Shown piece after piece: positions 44,757 through 55,784 of a stretch of 64,000 nt of DNA; within the stretch, counting starts at the first letter, position 1; each line of letters opens with the position of its first letter. The stretch spans positions 1 through 64,000 of the forward strand of contig NZ_JAKGSG010000035.1 in NCBI RefSeq assembly GCF_021568775.1, read 5' to 3'. This stretch comes from Antribacter soli. GTDB lineage: Bacteria; Actinomycetota; Actinomycetes; Actinomycetales; Cellulomonadaceae. The position numbers were made by a program, and so were the translations under genes. Below the pieces are notes generated by a model that saw only the letters and a list, made by a program, of their open reading frames with translations, did no database searches and was not told where the DNA came from.

Positions 44757-45836
44757 GGCGGGTCCGTCGTCGAAGAGTGTCCCGGCGGGGACACCGGGCA
44801 CCCCGGGAGCGGGCGGGGGCGTCAGGCCCAGGTGGGCCCACGCCGCGGGCGTGGCGACGCGGCCGCGGGGCGTGCGGCCCACGAGCCCCTCCCGCACGAG
44901 GTAGGGCTCCGCGACGGTCTCCACGGTCTCGGGCTCCTCGCCGACGGTCACGGCGAGGGTCGTCAGGCCGACAGGCCCCCCGCCGAACCGGGTGCACAGC
45001 GCGGTGAGCACGGCCCGGTCGAGGCGGTCGAGGCCGATCGGGTCGACCTCGTACACCTCGAGGGCGGCCCGGGCGGCGCGCAGGTCGAGCCGTCCGTCGC
45101 CTCGCACCTGCGCCCAGTCGCGCACGCGCCGCAGGAGGCGGTTGGCGATGCGGGGCGTGCCGCGGGAGCGGCCGGCGATCTCGTGGGCGGCCGCGTGGTG
45201 GAGCTCGACGCCGAGCAGACCGGCGGAGCGCAGGATGACGCGCTCCAGATCGGCGGCGTCGTAGAAGTCGAGCCGGCCCGTGAAGCCGAACCGGTCGCGC
45301 AGCGGGGCGGGCAGCAGCCCGGCGCGGGTGGTGGCCCCGACGATGGTGAAGGGCGGGAGCGCGAGCGGGATCGCGGACGCGCCGGCGCCCTTGCCGACGA
45401 CGACGTCGACCCGGAAGTCCTCCATCGCCGAGTAGAGCAGCTCCTCGGCGGGGCGGGCGAGGCGGTGGATCTCGTCGATGAACAGGACCTCGCCCTCCTC
45501 CAGGGAGGACAGCACGGCGGCGAGGTCGCCGGCGTGCTGGATGGCGGGGCCGCTCGTGATGCGCAGCGCCGAGCCGATCTCCGCCGCGATGATCATGGCG
45601 AGCGTCGTCTTGCCGAGCCCGGGCGGACCGGACAGGAGGACGTGGTCGGGTGCGTTGCCGCGCGCGACGGCGGCCTGGAGCACGAGAGAGAGCTGGTCAC
45701 GCACGACGCGCTGGCCGACGAAGTCGTCGAGCCGCTTGGGGCGCAGCGCCGCCTCGGCCGCGCGCTCCACCTCGTCGGCGGTCGCCCCGACGAGCCGCGC
45801 GCCCAGGGACTCGTCGGTCAGGTCGGGCTCAAGCAC
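44754..45836 (-). CDS. ruvB: Holliday junction helicase motor RuvB
   Basis: A 360-residue AAA+ ATPase that drives branch migration with RuvA. Walker A is [12 protein letters not shown], Walker [10 protein letters not shown], sensor 1 IVGATTRAG and the arginine finger region LRDRFGF; the winged-helix C-terminus contains [17 protein letters not shown]. The GTG start lies inside the ruvA 3' end (8-base overlap), so they are coupled. Length is normal with a short Gly/Pro-rich tail. Confidence 0.97.
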   Translation of the reverse strand: MLEPDLTDESLGARLVGATADEVERAAEAALRPKRLDDFVGQRVVRDQLSLVLQAAVARGNAPDHVLLSGPPGLGKTTLAMIIAAEIGSALRITSGPAIQHAGDLAAVLSSLEEGEVLFIDEIHRLARPAEELLYSAMEDFRVDVVVGKGAGASAIPLALPPFTIVGATTRAGLLPAPLRDRFGFTGRLDFYDAADLERVILRSAGLLGVELHHAAAHEIAGRSRGTPRIANRLLRRVRDWAQVRGDGRLDLRAARAALEVYEVDPIGLDRLDRAVLTALCTRFGGGPVGLTTLAVTVGEEPETVETVAEPYLVREGLVGRTPRGRVATPAAWAHLGLTPPPAPGVPGVPAGTLFDDGPA

Positions 45837-46455
45837 GCCGGCCCCCGAGCACCTGCAGCGCGGCCCGCAGGGTGGTGGCCACCGCCGCCTCGGCGACGAC
45901 GTCGGCGCCCACCTCGGCGAGGACCTTCGCCACGGCGTCCTCCGCCGCCTTCACGGGCCAGCCCAGACCCGCCAGCGCCTCGACCACCTGGGGGGCGTGG
46001 TCCTGGGCGACGACGGCTTCCGGGGCGACCGGCCCGCCGTCGGGCAGCGTTGCCGGCAGGCCCAGCCGGTCCCCCAGCTCGAGGACGATGCGCTGGGCGC
46101 CCTTGCGCCCGATGCCAGGGACGCGCATCAGCGCGGCGAGGTCCTCCCCCGCCACGGCACGGCGCAGAACGTCCGGCGTGTGCACCGCGAGCATCGCCAG
46201 GGCGAGGCGCGGCCCGACGCCGCTGACGCTCTGCACGGTCTCGAAGACGTCGCGCTCGTCCGCGTCGGCGAAGCCGTAGAGGGTCATCGAGTCCTCGCGG
46301 ACCACGAGGCTCGTCGCGACGCGCGCCTCCCCGCCGTTGCGCAGGCCGGCCAGCGTCGTGGGCGTCGCATGGACCAGGTAGCCCACTCCCCCGACCTCCA
46401 CCACGGCGCGGTCGAGCCCGACGTGCTGCACTGTCCCCGTCAGCGAGGCGATCAC
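45829..46455 (-). CDS. ruvA: Holliday junction-binding protein RuvA
   Basis: A 208-residue junction-binding protein that forms the tetramer around the four-way junction. Domain I begins [23 protein letters not shown]; the two HhH motifs are in [13 protein letters not shown] and [18 protein letters not shown]; domain III, which contacts RuvB, is at the C-terminus. GTG 46455 is the correct start by comparison with the family. A TAGGAT box upstream suggests its own promoter apart from ruvC. Confidence 0.95.
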   Translation of the reverse strand: MIASLTGTVQHVGLDRAVVEVGGVGYLVHATPTTLAGLRNGGEARVATSLVVREDSMTLYGFADADERDVFETVQSVSGVGPRLALAMLAVHTPDVLRRAVAGEDLAALMRVPGIGRKGAQRIVLELGDRLGLPATLPDGGPVAPEAVVAQDHAPQVVEALAGLGWPVKAAEDAVAKVLAEVGADVVAEAAVATTLRAALQVLGGRRA

Positions 46456-46509
46456 CGCAGGCTCCCTTCCACGCGTGCCCACCCGGTGGCCGGGTCGAAC
46501 GTCCGTGCG

Positions 46510-46515
46510 ATCCTA
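46510..46515 (-). promoter_or_regulatory. -10 box of ruvA-ruvB
   Basis: TAGGAT on the minus strand in the 121-base gap between ruvC and ruvA. No convincing SOS box is next to it. Confidence 0.45.
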
Positions 46516-46576
46516 ACAATGCGGGCCGACGGCGCGGCGCACGCCAGGCGCACCGGCGCGCCGCGGCTTCTGGCGA

Positions 46577-47143
46577 TCAGCGGCGCGGCCGCTGCCGTGC
46601 CGCATGCTCCGCCGCCGCCCAGGCCCGTTGAGCGGCCGTGAGCTCGTGCCGCTCGCCGCCCTGCAGGGCGCCCGACGGGCGCCACAGGTGACAGATGGCG
46701 AGGGCGAGGGCGTCGGCGGCGTCGGCGGGGCGGGGTGCCTCGGCCAGACCCAGGATGCGCGTGACCATGCGGGTCACCTGCTCCTTGTCCGCCCGGCCCG
46801 AGCCGGTGACGGCCGCCTTGACCTCGCTCGGCGTGTGCAGGGCGACGGGCACTCCCCGCCGCGCCGCGGCGAGCATCGCGATCCCCGCCACCTGCGCGGT
46901 GCCTGTGACGGTCGACACGTTGTGCTGGGCAAAGACGCGCTCCACCGCCACCACGTCCGGGAGGTGCTCGTCCAGCCAGGCGTCGAGCCGCTCGGCGACG
47001 CGCAGCAGGCGCAGGTCGACGCTGAGGTCCGCGTCCGTGCGGACCACGCCCACGTCGACGAGCTTCGCCCGCCGGCCGGGCAGGGAGTCCACGACCCCGA
47101 CCCCGCACCGGGTCAGGCCGGGATCGACACCGAGGACGCGCAC
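46577..47143 (-). CDS. ruvC: Crossover junction endodeoxyribonuclease RuvC
   Basis: A 188-residue nuclease that resolves Holliday junctions. The four catalytic acids fit: Asp7 in [12 protein letters not shown], Glu in [10 protein letters not shown], and two Asp in [14 protein letters not shown]. The start is GTG 47143. It precedes ruvA on the same strand, separated by 121 bases, and follows yebC by 167 bases that hold no gene I can support. Confidence 0.96.
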   Translation of the reverse strand: MRVLGVDPGLTRCGVGVVDSLPGRRAKLVDVGVVRTDADLSVDLRLLRVAERLDAWLDEHLPDVVAVERVFAQHNVSTVTGTAQVAGIAMLAAARRGVPVALHTPSEVKAAVTGSGRADKEQVTRMVTRILGLAEAPRPADAADALALAICHLWRPSGALQGGERHELTAAQRAWAAAEHAARQRPRR

Positions 47144-47310
47144 GCCCTCACCCTCTCACGGGCGAGGACGCGCGCCGGCGGTCACGCGCCGAGTGTTCGC
47201 GCTCCGATCGGTCCTCGGCCCACTCGTCTTCTTCTTGACGCGTGAGCCTGCGGTTCCGCTGCGGGCGGGTGCCTCGTTCCTCGGCCCCCACCCTGCGCTG
47301 CACCTACGGC

Positions 47311-48069
47311 TCACTCGTCGTCGAGAGCCGCCAGGACCTCGTCGGACGCGTCGAAGTTCGCGTAGACGTTCTGCACGTCGTCGCTGTCCTCGAGCGCGTC
47401 GATGAGACGCATGATCTTGCGCGCCCCGTCGACGTCGACCTCGACCTGCATCGACGGGTGGAACACCACGTCCGCCGAGTCGTAGTCGATGCCCGCGTCC
47501 TGCAGCGCGGTGCGCACCGGCACCAGGTCGGTCGCCTCGCTGAGGATCTCGAAGGCCTCGCCGAGGTCCGTGATCTCCTCCGCGCCGGCGTCGAGCGCGG
47601 CCAGCATGACGTCGTCCTCGGAGACGCCGTCCGTCTTCGGGACCACGACAAGGCCCTTGCGGGAGAACAGGTACGACACCGAGCCCGGGTCGGCCAGGTT
47701 GCCACCGTTGCGCGAGAACGCCAGGCGGACCTCGGAGGCCGCGCGGTTCTTGTTGTCGGTGAGGCACTCGACGAGCACGGCGATGCCGTTGCTGCCGTAG
47801 CCCTCGTACATGATCGTCTGGTAGTCCGCACCACCGGCTTCCGCGCCGGACCCGCGCTTGACCGCGCGGTCGATGTTGTCGTTCGGGACGGACGACTTCT
47901 TCGCCTTCTGGACCGCGTCGAACAGCGTCGGGTTGCCGGCGAGGTCACCGCCGCCGACCCGAGCCGCGACCTCGATGTTCTTGATGAGCTTCGCGAAGAG
48001 CTTGCCGCGCCTGGCGTCGATCACGGCCTTCTTGTGCTTGGTCGTGGCCCACTTGGAGTGCCCTGACAT
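47311..48069 (-). CDS. yebC: YebC/PmpR-family (TACO1) protein
   Basis: A 252-residue protein of the YebC family, known as DNA-binding regulators and more recently as translation factors relieving stalls at proline stretches. [23 protein letters not shown] and [19 protein letters not shown] are the diagnostic N-terminus; [19 protein letters not shown] and [14 protein letters not shown] close to the C-terminus also match. It sits between pdxT and ruvC, the normal actinobacterial place. Confidence 0.96.
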   Translation of the reverse strand: MSGHSKWATTKHKKAVIDARRGKLFAKLIKNIEVAARVGGGDLAGNPTLFDAVQKAKKSSVPNDNIDRAVKRGSGAEAGGADYQTIMYEGYGSNGIAVLVECLTDNKNRAASEVRLAFSRNGGNLADPGSVSYLFSRKGLVVVPKTDGVSEDDVMLAALDAGAEEITDLGEAFEILSEATDLVPVRTALQDAGIDYDSADVVFHPSMQVEVDVDGARKIMRLIDALEDSDDVQNVYANFDASDEVLAALDDE

Positions 48070-48102
48070 GAAACTTCCTCAACTCCCTCGGTCCGAGCCG
48101 AG

Positions 48103-48732
48103 TCACGACCCGGCGATGATGCTCACGAACAGGCCGTGCACACGCGCGTCACCCGTGATCTCGGGGTGGAAAGCGGTGGCGAGCAGCGAGCCCTGCCGTG
48201 CTGCGACGATCCTACCGGCGGCCGCCACCGGTCGGCCCAGCGTGTCGGTCTCGGGGATCCGGGCGAGCACCTCGACGCCCGGCCCCGCCTCCTCGATCCA
48301 CGGGGCGCGGATGAACGCGGTGCGGACCGGACCGCCCTCGATACCGGCAGTCTCGAGGTCGGTCTCGAACGAGTCGACCTGCCGCCCGAAGGCGTTGCGC
48401 CGCACCACGACGTCCATGCCGCCGAGCGTGCGCTGGTCGTCCGTGCCGTCCAGGATCCGGTCTGCGAGCAGGATCATGCCCGCGCACGACCCGTACACGG
48501 GCAGGCCGCCCTTGATCGCGGCCCGCAGGGGCTCGTCCAGGCCGAAGACGCGCAGGAGGTTGTCGATCGTCGTGGACTCGCCGCCCGGGAGCACGAGACC
48601 GTCCACCGCCTCCAGCTCGGTCAGCCGGCGCACGGGGACGGCGCGGGCGCCCACGGACTCGAGGGCGGCCAGGTGCTCACGGACGTCGCCCTGCAGGGCG
48701 AGGACTCCGACGGTCGGTGCTGTCACAGCCAT
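48103..48732 (-). CDS. pdxT: Pyridoxal 5'-phosphate synthase glutaminase subunit PdxT
   Basis: A glutamine amidotransferase of 209 residues (207 if GTG 48726 is used) that supplies ammonia to PdxS for vitamin B6 synthesis. [26 protein letters not shown], the nucleophile Cys in GSCAGMIL and AFHPEIT with the catalytic His-Glu are all clear. A TAGGAT box ends three bases before ATG 48732 and nine before GTG 48726, so a leaderless GTG start is plausible. Its partner pdxS is 4.2 kb away, which is unusual since the two normally adjoin. Confidence 0.95.
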   Translation of the reverse strand: MAVTAPTVGVLALQGDVREHLAALESVGARAVPVRRLTELEAVDGLVLPGGESTTIDNLLRVFGLDEPLRAAIKGGLPVYGSCAGMILLADRILDGTDDQRTLGGMDVVVRRNAFGRQVDSFETDLETAGIEGGPVRTAFIRAPWIEEAGPGVEVLARIPETDTLGRPVAAAGRIVAARQGSLLATAFHPEITGDARVHGLFVSIIAGS

Positions 48733-48734
48733 CG

Positions 48735-48740
48735 ATCCTA
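48735..48740 (-). promoter_or_regulatory. -10 box of pdxT
   Basis: TAGGAT on the minus strand, almost touching the ATG; its position favours the GTG six bases further on as true start. Confidence 0.5.
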
Positions 48741-48760
48741 CGTCCGACCGCCTGCCGTGA

Positions 48761-50242
<1,482 letters not shown>

Positions 50243-50264
50243 AAAAGCCGATCGACCGCGCCGG

Positions 50265-50304
50265 CGCGATCCGTGCCGGCGCGGGTGCGCCGGCACGGAT
50301 CGCG
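50265..50304. terminator. Perfect 18-bp hairpin between argG and the NUDIX gene
   Basis: Arms 50265-50282 and 50287-50304 are exact reverse complements with a 4-base GGGT loop. It is placed between two convergent genes and should stop transcription from both sides. Confidence 0.85.
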
Positions 50305-50306
50305 GC

Positions 50307-50354
50307 GTCGAGGCGTCGAGGCGTCGAGGCGTCGAGGCGTCGAGGCGTCGAGGC
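50307..50354. repeat. Six perfect 8-bp tandem repeats
   Basis: GTCGAGGC is repeated six times without change, starting two bases after the argG hairpin and ending five bases before the NUDIX stop codon. Perfect copies suggest a variable-number microsatellite. Confidence 0.95.
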
Positions 50355-50359
50355 GACCG

Positions 50360-51001
50360 TCACTCGTCGTGCTGGATCCCCAGATGCCGCACCGTGCCGT
50401 CCCAGCCGCCCGCGAGGGCCTCGATCAGGTCGGCCAGCGAGATGGGGAACACCTCGAACGGCTGGGCGCGCAGCTCGGCCGCGGACAGCCAGCGCATCTC
50501 GTCGAGGACGTCGCGCTCCAGGTCGGTCCAGCCGCCGTCGTGGGGCTCGTGCCCGCCCGGCACGCGGGCGACGAAGAAGACCTCGTCCTGCTGGCACGTC
50601 TCCGCGTAGAAGTCGAAGAGGGCCGAGCGCGTGAGCACCGGCCCCTCCAGGTCGGCCGCGGTCAGGACGAGCCCGGCCTCCTCGCGCAGCTCCCGGAGGG
50701 CGGCGTCGACCTCGGACTCCCCCGCGTCGATTCCGCCGCCCACCGTGAACCACCAAGAGCGCTCGGGCTGGTCGACGTCGTGGCCGCGCACGAGCAGGGC
50801 GCGCCCCGCGCCGTCGAGGACGAGGACGCGGGCCGCGCGCCGGCGGCGCACCCCGTCGGGCCCGACCTTCCAGTCGGGCCCGAGGGAGGTGGTGCCGAGG
50901 CCGGCTCCTCCTCGACGTTCGTCAATTCCCTCGGCCCGCCCGGAATCTGATACTTCTTCCCGATCGCGCAGATGATGATTGTTCGGGTTTCCCGAGGTCA
51001 C
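50360..51001 (-). CDS. NUDIX hydrolase
   Basis: A protein of up to 213 residues with an intact NUDIX box, GGGIDAGESEVDAALRELREEAGL, given here only as positions about 89-112 of the chain: Gly, Glu, and REL-REE are all in register. GHDVDQPERSWWFTV before it is typical of MutT-like enzymes annotated broadly as NUDIX. It should cleave a nucleoside diphosphate-linked compound; the substrate is not predictable. The start GTG 51001 is uncertain, since the first 45 residues look poorly conserved. It converges with argG. Confidence 0.82.
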   Translation of the reverse strand: MTSGNPNNHHLRDREEVSDSGRAEGIDERRGGAGLGTTSLGPDWKVGPDGVRRRRAARVLVLDGAGRALLVRGHDVDQPERSWWFTVGGGIDAGESEVDAALRELREEAGLVLTAADLEGPVLTRSALFDFYAETCQQDEVFFVARVPGGHEPHDGGWTDLERDVLDEMRWLSAAELRAQPFEVFPISLADLIEALAGGWDGTVRHLGIQHDE

Positions 51002-51182
51002 TGCGGGAGCCTATCGCGGTGGCGATCCCGCAGAGCCAGGCACGTCGGCGCCGCGGTCGACAGGTTCAGCAAGCCGTCGACCGTCCAGACCCGTCCCGGT
51101 CAGCCGCACTCCGGTCAGTCTCCGTCGGGGCCGACGGCGGGGTGTGCGACGTGGCGGCCGTGACGACGCTGACCGTCGCCTG

Positions 51183-51312
51183 GTGGCCCGAGCCAAGCGA
51201 CGCAACAGCGAGGGCTTCGCCCGGAAGTACAGGACGCCATCGGGCAAGCAGCGATGGCGCTTCGAGTGGACCGAGCCGGGCGCCAGGCCCGGGCGACAGT
51301 TACCCTACGGCG
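51183..51312 (+). pseudogene. Possible integrase N-terminal remnant
   Basis: In the 311-base gap 51002-51312 a short frame reads VARAKRRNSEGFARKYRT then PSGKQRWRFEWTEPGAR. The spacing of basic and aromatic residues recalls the arm-DNA-binding beta-sheet domain at the start of tyrosine recombinases. It has no catalytic domain behind it; the frame runs into the SDR gene in another phase. The assignment rests on pattern memory and is weak. The rest of the gap holds only the NUDIX upstream region and the SDR promoter. Confidence 0.3.
51301..51306 (+). promoter_or_regulatory. -10 box of the zinc-ribbon SDR gene, leaderless type
   Basis: TACCCT lies 6 bases before GTG 51313, with no ribosome binding site. 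Confidence 0.55.
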
Positions 51313-52812
51313 GTGCCGACGAACGCGGGGATCGACCCGGACGAGCTTGCCACCACCCTTCGGGTGCTCGGCCGGCTCCAGGACCTCGAACCCAACCATC
51401 CCGACGTCCAGACGGTCAAACGGGCGACCGGTTACATGTGGAAGCTCCTCAAGAAGTCGCGTCGGGCCGCGATCCGCGAGGAGCGTCAGGCGCACGACCG
51501 GAGCGTCATCGAGCAGACGGCGACCGGTTCGGCGGCGCGGATCGACGACGAGACCGCCGGCATCCCGCTGGTCTCGACCGCGCCGGGGGCGTTCGCCGGG
51601 GAGCTGCGCACCGCCCGCGGCTGCTACGTCTGCAAGACGGACTACACGCTGGTCGACTCGTTCTACCACTGGCTGTGCCCGTCCTGCGCCGCGAAGAGCC
51701 ACACTCGGCGCGACCAGCGCACGGACCTGGCCGGCCGCCGCGCGTTGCTCACCGGGGGCCGGGCGAAGATCGGCATGTACATCGCGTTGCGCCTGCTGCG
51801 CGACGGCGCTCACCTCACCATCACCACCCGCTTCCCGAAAGACGCGGTGCGCCGCTTCTCGGCGATGCCCGACGCCGCCGACTGGCTGCACCGGCTCAAG
51901 ATCGTCGGGATCGACCTGCGTGATCCCACCCAGGTGATCGCCCTGGCCGACGACGTCGCCGCGGCGGGCCCGCTCGACATCCTGGTCAACAACGCCTGCC
52001 AGACGGTCCGCCGGTCCCCGGGGGCCTACTCGCAGCTCGTCGCGGGCGAGTCGTCGCCGGTCGCCCCGCTTCCCTACGGGCTGGAACCGCCGGAGATGGT
52101 CACGTTCGATCACGTCTCGGAGGCGCACCCTGCTGCGATCGCGGGGGCGCTGACCGCCTTGTCGGTCGCCCACCACGAGGGGCAGTCGCAGGACGACGCC
52201 GTCGCGACGCACACCGCGGCGTCCCTGACGGCGCTGGCGCTCCGGGCGGGCTCGGCCTCCCTGGATGCCCACCTGGCCGGCACGGCCGTCGATGCCGGCG
52301 GGCTTCTCCCCGACCTGCAGACGACCAACTCGTGGACCCAGGTCGTGGACGAGGTCGACCCGCTGGAGCTCCTGGAGGTCCAGCTCTGCAACGCGATCGC
52401 GCCGTTCCTGCTCATCTCCCGGCTGCGGGCAGCGATGCGGGCCGCGACGTCCAAGGCGCGACGCGGGTACGTCGTCAACGTCTCGGCGATGGAGGGGCAG
52501 TTCTCCCGCCGTTACAAGTCCCCGGGACACCCGCACACCAACATGGCCAAGGCCGCCCTCAACATGCTGACCCGGACCTCCGCGGCGGAGATGTTCGAGA
52601 AGGACCGGATCCTGATGACCGCGGTGGACACCGGGTGGATCACGGACGAGCGCCCGCACCAGGAGAAGCTGCGGATCGCCGCCGAGGGCTGGCATGCGCC
52701 CCTCGACCTGGTCGACGGCGCCGCCCGCGTCTATGACCCGATCGTCCAGGGCGAGGCCGGGACCGACCTGTACGGCTGCTTCCTCAAGGACTACGAGCCG
52801 TCGCCCTGGTAG
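51313..52812 (+). CDS. Zinc-ribbon SDR-family protein without catalytic Tyr
   Basis: A 499-residue protein. Residues 1-90 are helical; about 97-122 hold CYVCKTDY and WLCPSCAAKS, two CxxC pairs forming a probable zinc ribbon. A Rossmann domain follows: ALLTGGRAKIGMYIALRLL (NAD(P) loop), TTRFPKDAVRRF, ILVNNACQTVRRSPGAY and NVSAMEGQFSRRYKS with the SDR Ser. The normal YxxxK is replaced: HTNMAKAALNML keeps Lys but has Thr where Tyr is expected. Function is unknown; an altered reductase or a binding protein is possible. The GTG start gives a leaderless gene. It lies alone between the NUDIX gene and pdxS. Confidence 0.8.
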   Translation: MPTNAGIDPDELATTLRVLGRLQDLEPNHPDVQTVKRATGYMWKLLKKSRRAAIREERQAHDRSVIEQTATGSAARIDDETAGIPLVSTAPGAFAGELRTARGCYVCKTDYTLVDSFYHWLCPSCAAKSHTRRDQRTDLAGRRALLTGGRAKIGMYIALRLLRDGAHLTITTRFPKDAVRRFSAMPDAADWLHRLKIVGIDLRDPTQVIALADDVAAAGPLDILVNNACQTVRRSPGAYSQLVAGESSPVAPLPYGLEPPEMVTFDHVSEAHPAAIAGALTALSVAHHEGQSQDDAVATHTAASLTALALRAGSASLDAHLAGTAVDAGGLLPDLQTTNSWTQVVDEVDPLELLEVQLCNAIAPFLLISRLRAAMRAATSKARRGYVVNVSAMEGQFSRRYKSPGHPHTNMAKAALNMLTRTSAAEMFEKDRILMTAVDTGWITDERPHQEKLRIAAEGWHAPLDLVDGAARVYDPIVQGEAGTDLYGCFLKDYEPSPW

Positions 52813-52894
52813 AACTGGAAGATTGCCCTTTGTGGTTGAAAGAGCGACGCCGGGGAGCCATCGCTCCCCGGCGTCCGCCCTGGTCAGACAGGTG

Positions 52895-53818
52895 TTACCA
52901 GCCGCGCTCGGCGAGACGCACCGGGGCCGGCTCTTCTTCAACATTGATCCCGACCATGGCCTCGCCGAGCCCGCGCGAGACCTTGGCGATCACCCCGGGG
53001 TCGTCGAAGAACGTCGTGGCCTGGACGATCGCCTTGGCGCGCTGCACAGGGTCGCCCGACTTGAAGATGCCCGAACCGACGAAGACGCCCTCGGCGCCGA
53101 GCTGCATCATCATCGCGGCGTCGGCCGGGGTGGCGATGCCGCCCGCCGTGAAGAGCACGACCGGCAGCTTGCCCGTCGTCGCGATCTCCTTGACGAGCTC
53201 GTACGGCGCCTGCAGCTCCTTCGCGGCGACGAACAGCTCGTCCTCGGGCAGGGACGTCAGGCGGCGGATCTCCTGGCGGATACGGCGCATGTGCGTCGTC
53301 GCGTTGGAGACGTCGCCCGTGCCGGCCTCGCCCTTGGAACGGATCATGGCCGCACCCTCGTTGATGCGGCGCAGCGCCTCGCCGAGGTTGGTCGCACCGC
53401 ACACGAACGGCACGGTGAAGGCCCACTTGTCGATGTGGTTCTCGTAGTCGGCCGGGGTGAGCACCTCGGACTCGTCGACGTAGTCGACGCCGAGCGCCTG
53501 CAGCACCTGCGCCTCGACGAAGTGCCCGATGCGCGCCTTCGCCATCACGGGGATCGACACGGCCTCGATGATGCTGTCGATCATGTCCGGGTCGCTCATG
53601 CGGGACACGCCGCCCTGCGCGCGGATGTCCGCAGGCACGCGCTCGAGCGCCATGACGGCCACCGCGCCCGCGTCCTCGGCGATCTTCGCCTGGTCGGCCG
53701 TGACGACGTCCATGATGACGCCGCCCTTGAGCATCTCCGCCATGCCGCGCTTCACGCGCGCGGTGCCGACGGTGCCGGCGGAGCCGCCGACGGTGTTGTT
53801 CCCAGGAGCCTCAGCCAC
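52895..53818 (-). CDS. pdxS: Pyridoxal 5'-phosphate synthase lyase subunit PdxS
   Basis: A 307-residue TIM-barrel subunit that builds PLP from ribose-5-phosphate, glyceraldehyde-3-phosphate and ammonia. [21 protein letters not shown] with the first catalytic Lys region, [25 protein letters not shown] and [20 protein letters not shown] are all classic. A GTG start with GAGGTAG upstream and a TAGGAT box at 53888-53883 give it its own promoter. It ends the thrS-to-pimA block. Its glutaminase pdxT is separated by argG, a NUDIX gene and the SDR gene. Confidence 0.97.
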   Translation of the reverse strand: MAEAPGNNTVGGSAGTVGTARVKRGMAEMLKGGVIMDVVTADQAKIAEDAGAVAVMALERVPADIRAQGGVSRMSDPDMIDSIIEAVSIPVMAKARIGHFVEAQVLQALGVDYVDESEVLTPADYENHIDKWAFTVPFVCGATNLGEALRRINEGAAMIRSKGEAGTGDVSNATTHMRRIRQEIRRLTSLPEDELFVAAKELQAPYELVKEIATTGKLPVVLFTAGGIATPADAAMMMQLGAEGVFVGSGIFKSGDPVQRAKAIVQATTFFDDPGVIAKVSRGLGEAMVGINVEEEPAPVRLAERGW

Positions 53819-53882
53819 CGCTACCTCACATCATTTCGTGCCACAGGTCGGTCCGTCGGGGCGCACCGCGCCCCTCGCCACG

Positions 53883-53888
53883 ATCCTA
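53883..53888 (-). promoter_or_regulatory. -10 box of pdxS
   Basis: TAGGAT on the minus strand in the 110-base gap after the LemA-like gene, giving a leader of about 60 bases. Confidence 0.45.
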
Positions 53889-53928
53889 CGTCCCGCGCCC
53901 GACGGCGAAGCCCCCTTCCGCGGTCCGG

Positions 53929-54573
53929 TCACCCGGCGACGGGATCCAGGCCGTCCGGCAGCGCGTCGTCGAGCTCGACCGTCAGCGGCATGGGGGCACG
54001 GCCCGCCAGGTGCAGGAACCGCACGTACCAGAGGCGGCGCACCCGCTGCGCCTGCGCCACGGCCTCGTTGTGGAAGCGCCGGGCCAGCGACGCCCGGTAC
54101 CAGGCCGCGGCCAGCGCGCCGACGAGCTGGTCGCCCGGGTCCGCGGACCGCAGCTCCCGCACCTCCTGCGCCGACCCGAGCGCCTCGCGCAGCGTGGCCG
54201 ACAGGTCGCTCTCGGCGTGCTCGCGCGCGGCGCCCAGCCCGTCCATGGCCAGGGCCGCCGCCACGACGTCCGCTGCGCGCCTCCCGCGAGGGTCCGGGCG
54301 ATCCGTCGTCGGCGGAAGCCCGATGGAAACCACGTCGTCCATGACCTGGTAGGCCGCCTCCGCGACCAGCACCGAGCTCGCCGGGTCCAGCGTGCCCGAC
54401 GACGCGAGGTCGAGCGCGGCCGTCGCCCGGCGCACGAGCTGCGCGTCGAGGGCGATGCGCGAGGCCGCGACCTTGCGGTGCAGCCGGTCGAGCCGCGACG
54501 CCGCCTGCCAGGCGAGGAACACGAGCGCCGCGCAGACGACGAGCGCGAAGAAGCCGATCTCCGACCACGTCAT
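53929..54573 (-). CDS. LemA-like single-pass membrane protein
   Basis: A 214-residue protein with an N-terminal membrane helix (IGFFALVVCAALVFLAWQ, about 6-23) followed by SRLDRLHRKVAASRIALDAQLVRR, a helical stretch like that of LemA-family proteins, and a mostly helical remainder containing FHNEAVAQAQRVRRLWYVR. LemA resemblance is by topology and the early helix only. It overlaps pimA (ATGA) and lies before pdxS, so it is a coupled member of the phosphatidylinositol-mannoside gene run; a link to that pathway is not shown. Confidence 0.6.
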   Translation of the reverse strand: MTWSEIGFFALVVCAALVFLAWQAASRLDRLHRKVAASRIALDAQLVRRATAALDLASSGTLDPASSVLVAEAAYQVMDDVVSIGLPPTTDRPDPRGRRAADVVAAALAMDGLGAAREHAESDLSATLREALGSAQEVRELRSADPGDQLVGALAAAWYRASLARRFHNEAVAQAQRVRRLWYVRFLHLAGRAPMPLTVELDDALPDGLDPVAG

Positions 54574-55784
54574 GAGCGACCGTCCCGCGTCGTCGTGTGG
54601 GCCGGCACGTCGAGCGCGGCGCCCGCCGCGACGGCCATCTCGTACACCGCGAGCACCTGCTCGCTCACCGCCGACCAGTCGAAGCGCCCGACGAACGCCG
54701 CCGCACGCTCGCGGTAGGCGTCGCGCCGCTCGGGGTCCGCGAGGAGGTCGAGCACGGTCTGCGCGAGGTGGGCGGAGTCGCCCACGCGGAACAGCGCGCC
54801 CGCGGCGCCGTCGTCGAGCACGCGCAGGAAGGCGCCGAGGTCGCTCGCGACCGTGACCGCCCCGGCGCTCATCGCCTCGACGAGCACGATGCCGAAGCTC
54901 TCGCCGCCCGTCTGGGGCGCGACGTACAGGTCGACGGACTTCAGGAGGCGCGCCTTGTCCTCGTCGCTGACGCCGCCGAGGAACTCGACCGCACCCGCCT
55001 GGTCTCCGAGCGCCTCACGCGTCTCCTCCTGCGCGTCCTCGCCCCGGCCGGCGACGAGGAACCGGGCACCCGGCACCTTGTCCAGGACGGCGGGCACGGC
55101 GCCGACGAGGACCGGCAGGCCCTTGCGCGGCTCGTCGATCCGGCCCAGGAACGCGATCGTCGGCCGGTCGGGCGTGCCCTGCCACTCGGGGCGGGGCTCC
55201 GCCGCCGAGAAAGCGGCCGTGTACACGCCGTTCGGGATGACGACGGCGTCGCCGCCCAGGTGATCGACCAGCGTGCGCCGGGCATCTTCCGAGACCGCGA
55301 TGCGCGCCGCGATCTTCTCCAGGCTCTGGCGCGCCAGCGGGTAGGCGATCTGCAGGGCGCGCGAGCGAACGAGCGACGAGTGGAACGTCGCCACGACCGG
55401 CACCTGCGCCTGCCACAGCGCGAGCATGCTCAGCGACGGCACCATCGGCTCGTGCAGGTGGAGCACGTCGAACTCGCCCGCCTCCAGCCAGCGGCGCACC
55501 TTGGCCGCCGTCATCGGCCCGAACGTCAGGCGCGCGACCGAGCCGTTGTACTTCACGGGCACCGCCCGTCCGGCGGACGTGACGAAGTCCGGCAGCGGGG
55601 TGTCGTCGGTCGCGGGCGCGAGCACCGACACCGAGTGGCCGGCCGCCAGCAGCGCCTCCGCCAGGTCGCGCACGTGGAACTGCACGCCGCCCGGCGCGTC
55701 GAACGAGTACGGGCACACGATGCCGACCCGCAGGGGGCGGCGGGCCGGCCGCGCGCGGCGCCAGAACGGGACGCGTGCGTTCAC
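54570..55784 (-). CDS. pimA: Phosphatidylinositol alpha-mannosyltransferase PimA-type (GT4)
   Basis: A 404-residue GT-B glycosyltransferase. APGGVQFHVRDLAEALL holds the N-terminal GGxxxH site, FHSSLVRSRAL and VIPNGVYTAAF follow, and the GESFGIVLVEAMSAG segment carries the EX7E motif. By context (pgsA, acyltransferase, PimA order as in mycobacteria) it should add the first mannose from GDP-mannose to phosphatidylinositol at the inner membrane leaflet. GTG 55784 overlaps the acyltransferase stop; the LemA-like gene overlaps its end. Confidence 0.92.
   Translation of the reverse strand: MNARVPFWRRARPARRPLRVGIVCPYSFDAPGGVQFHVRDLAEALLAAGHSVSVLAPATDDTPLPDFVTSAGRAVPVKYNGSVARLTFGPMTAAKVRRWLEAGEFDVLHLHEPMVPSLSMLALWQAQVPVVATFHSSLVRSRALQIAYPLARQSLEKIAARIAVSEDARRTLVDHLGGDAVVIPNGVYTAAFSAAEPRPEWQGTPDRPTIAFLGRIDEPRKGLPVLVGAVPAVLDKVPGARFLVAGRGEDAQEETREALGDQAGAVEFLGGVSDEDKARLLKSVDLYVAPQTGGESFGIVLVEAMSAGAVTVASDLGAFLRVLDDGAAGALFRVGDSAHLAQTVLDLLADPERRDAYRERAAAFVGRFDWSAVSEQVLAVYEMAVAAGAALDVPAHTTTRDGRS

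Noticed and set aside
47144-47230. A CGAACACTCG stretch near ruvC as an SOS (LexA) box.
   Set aside because: It lacks the second half of the actinobacterial SOS box, and no box was found next to the ruvA promoter either.
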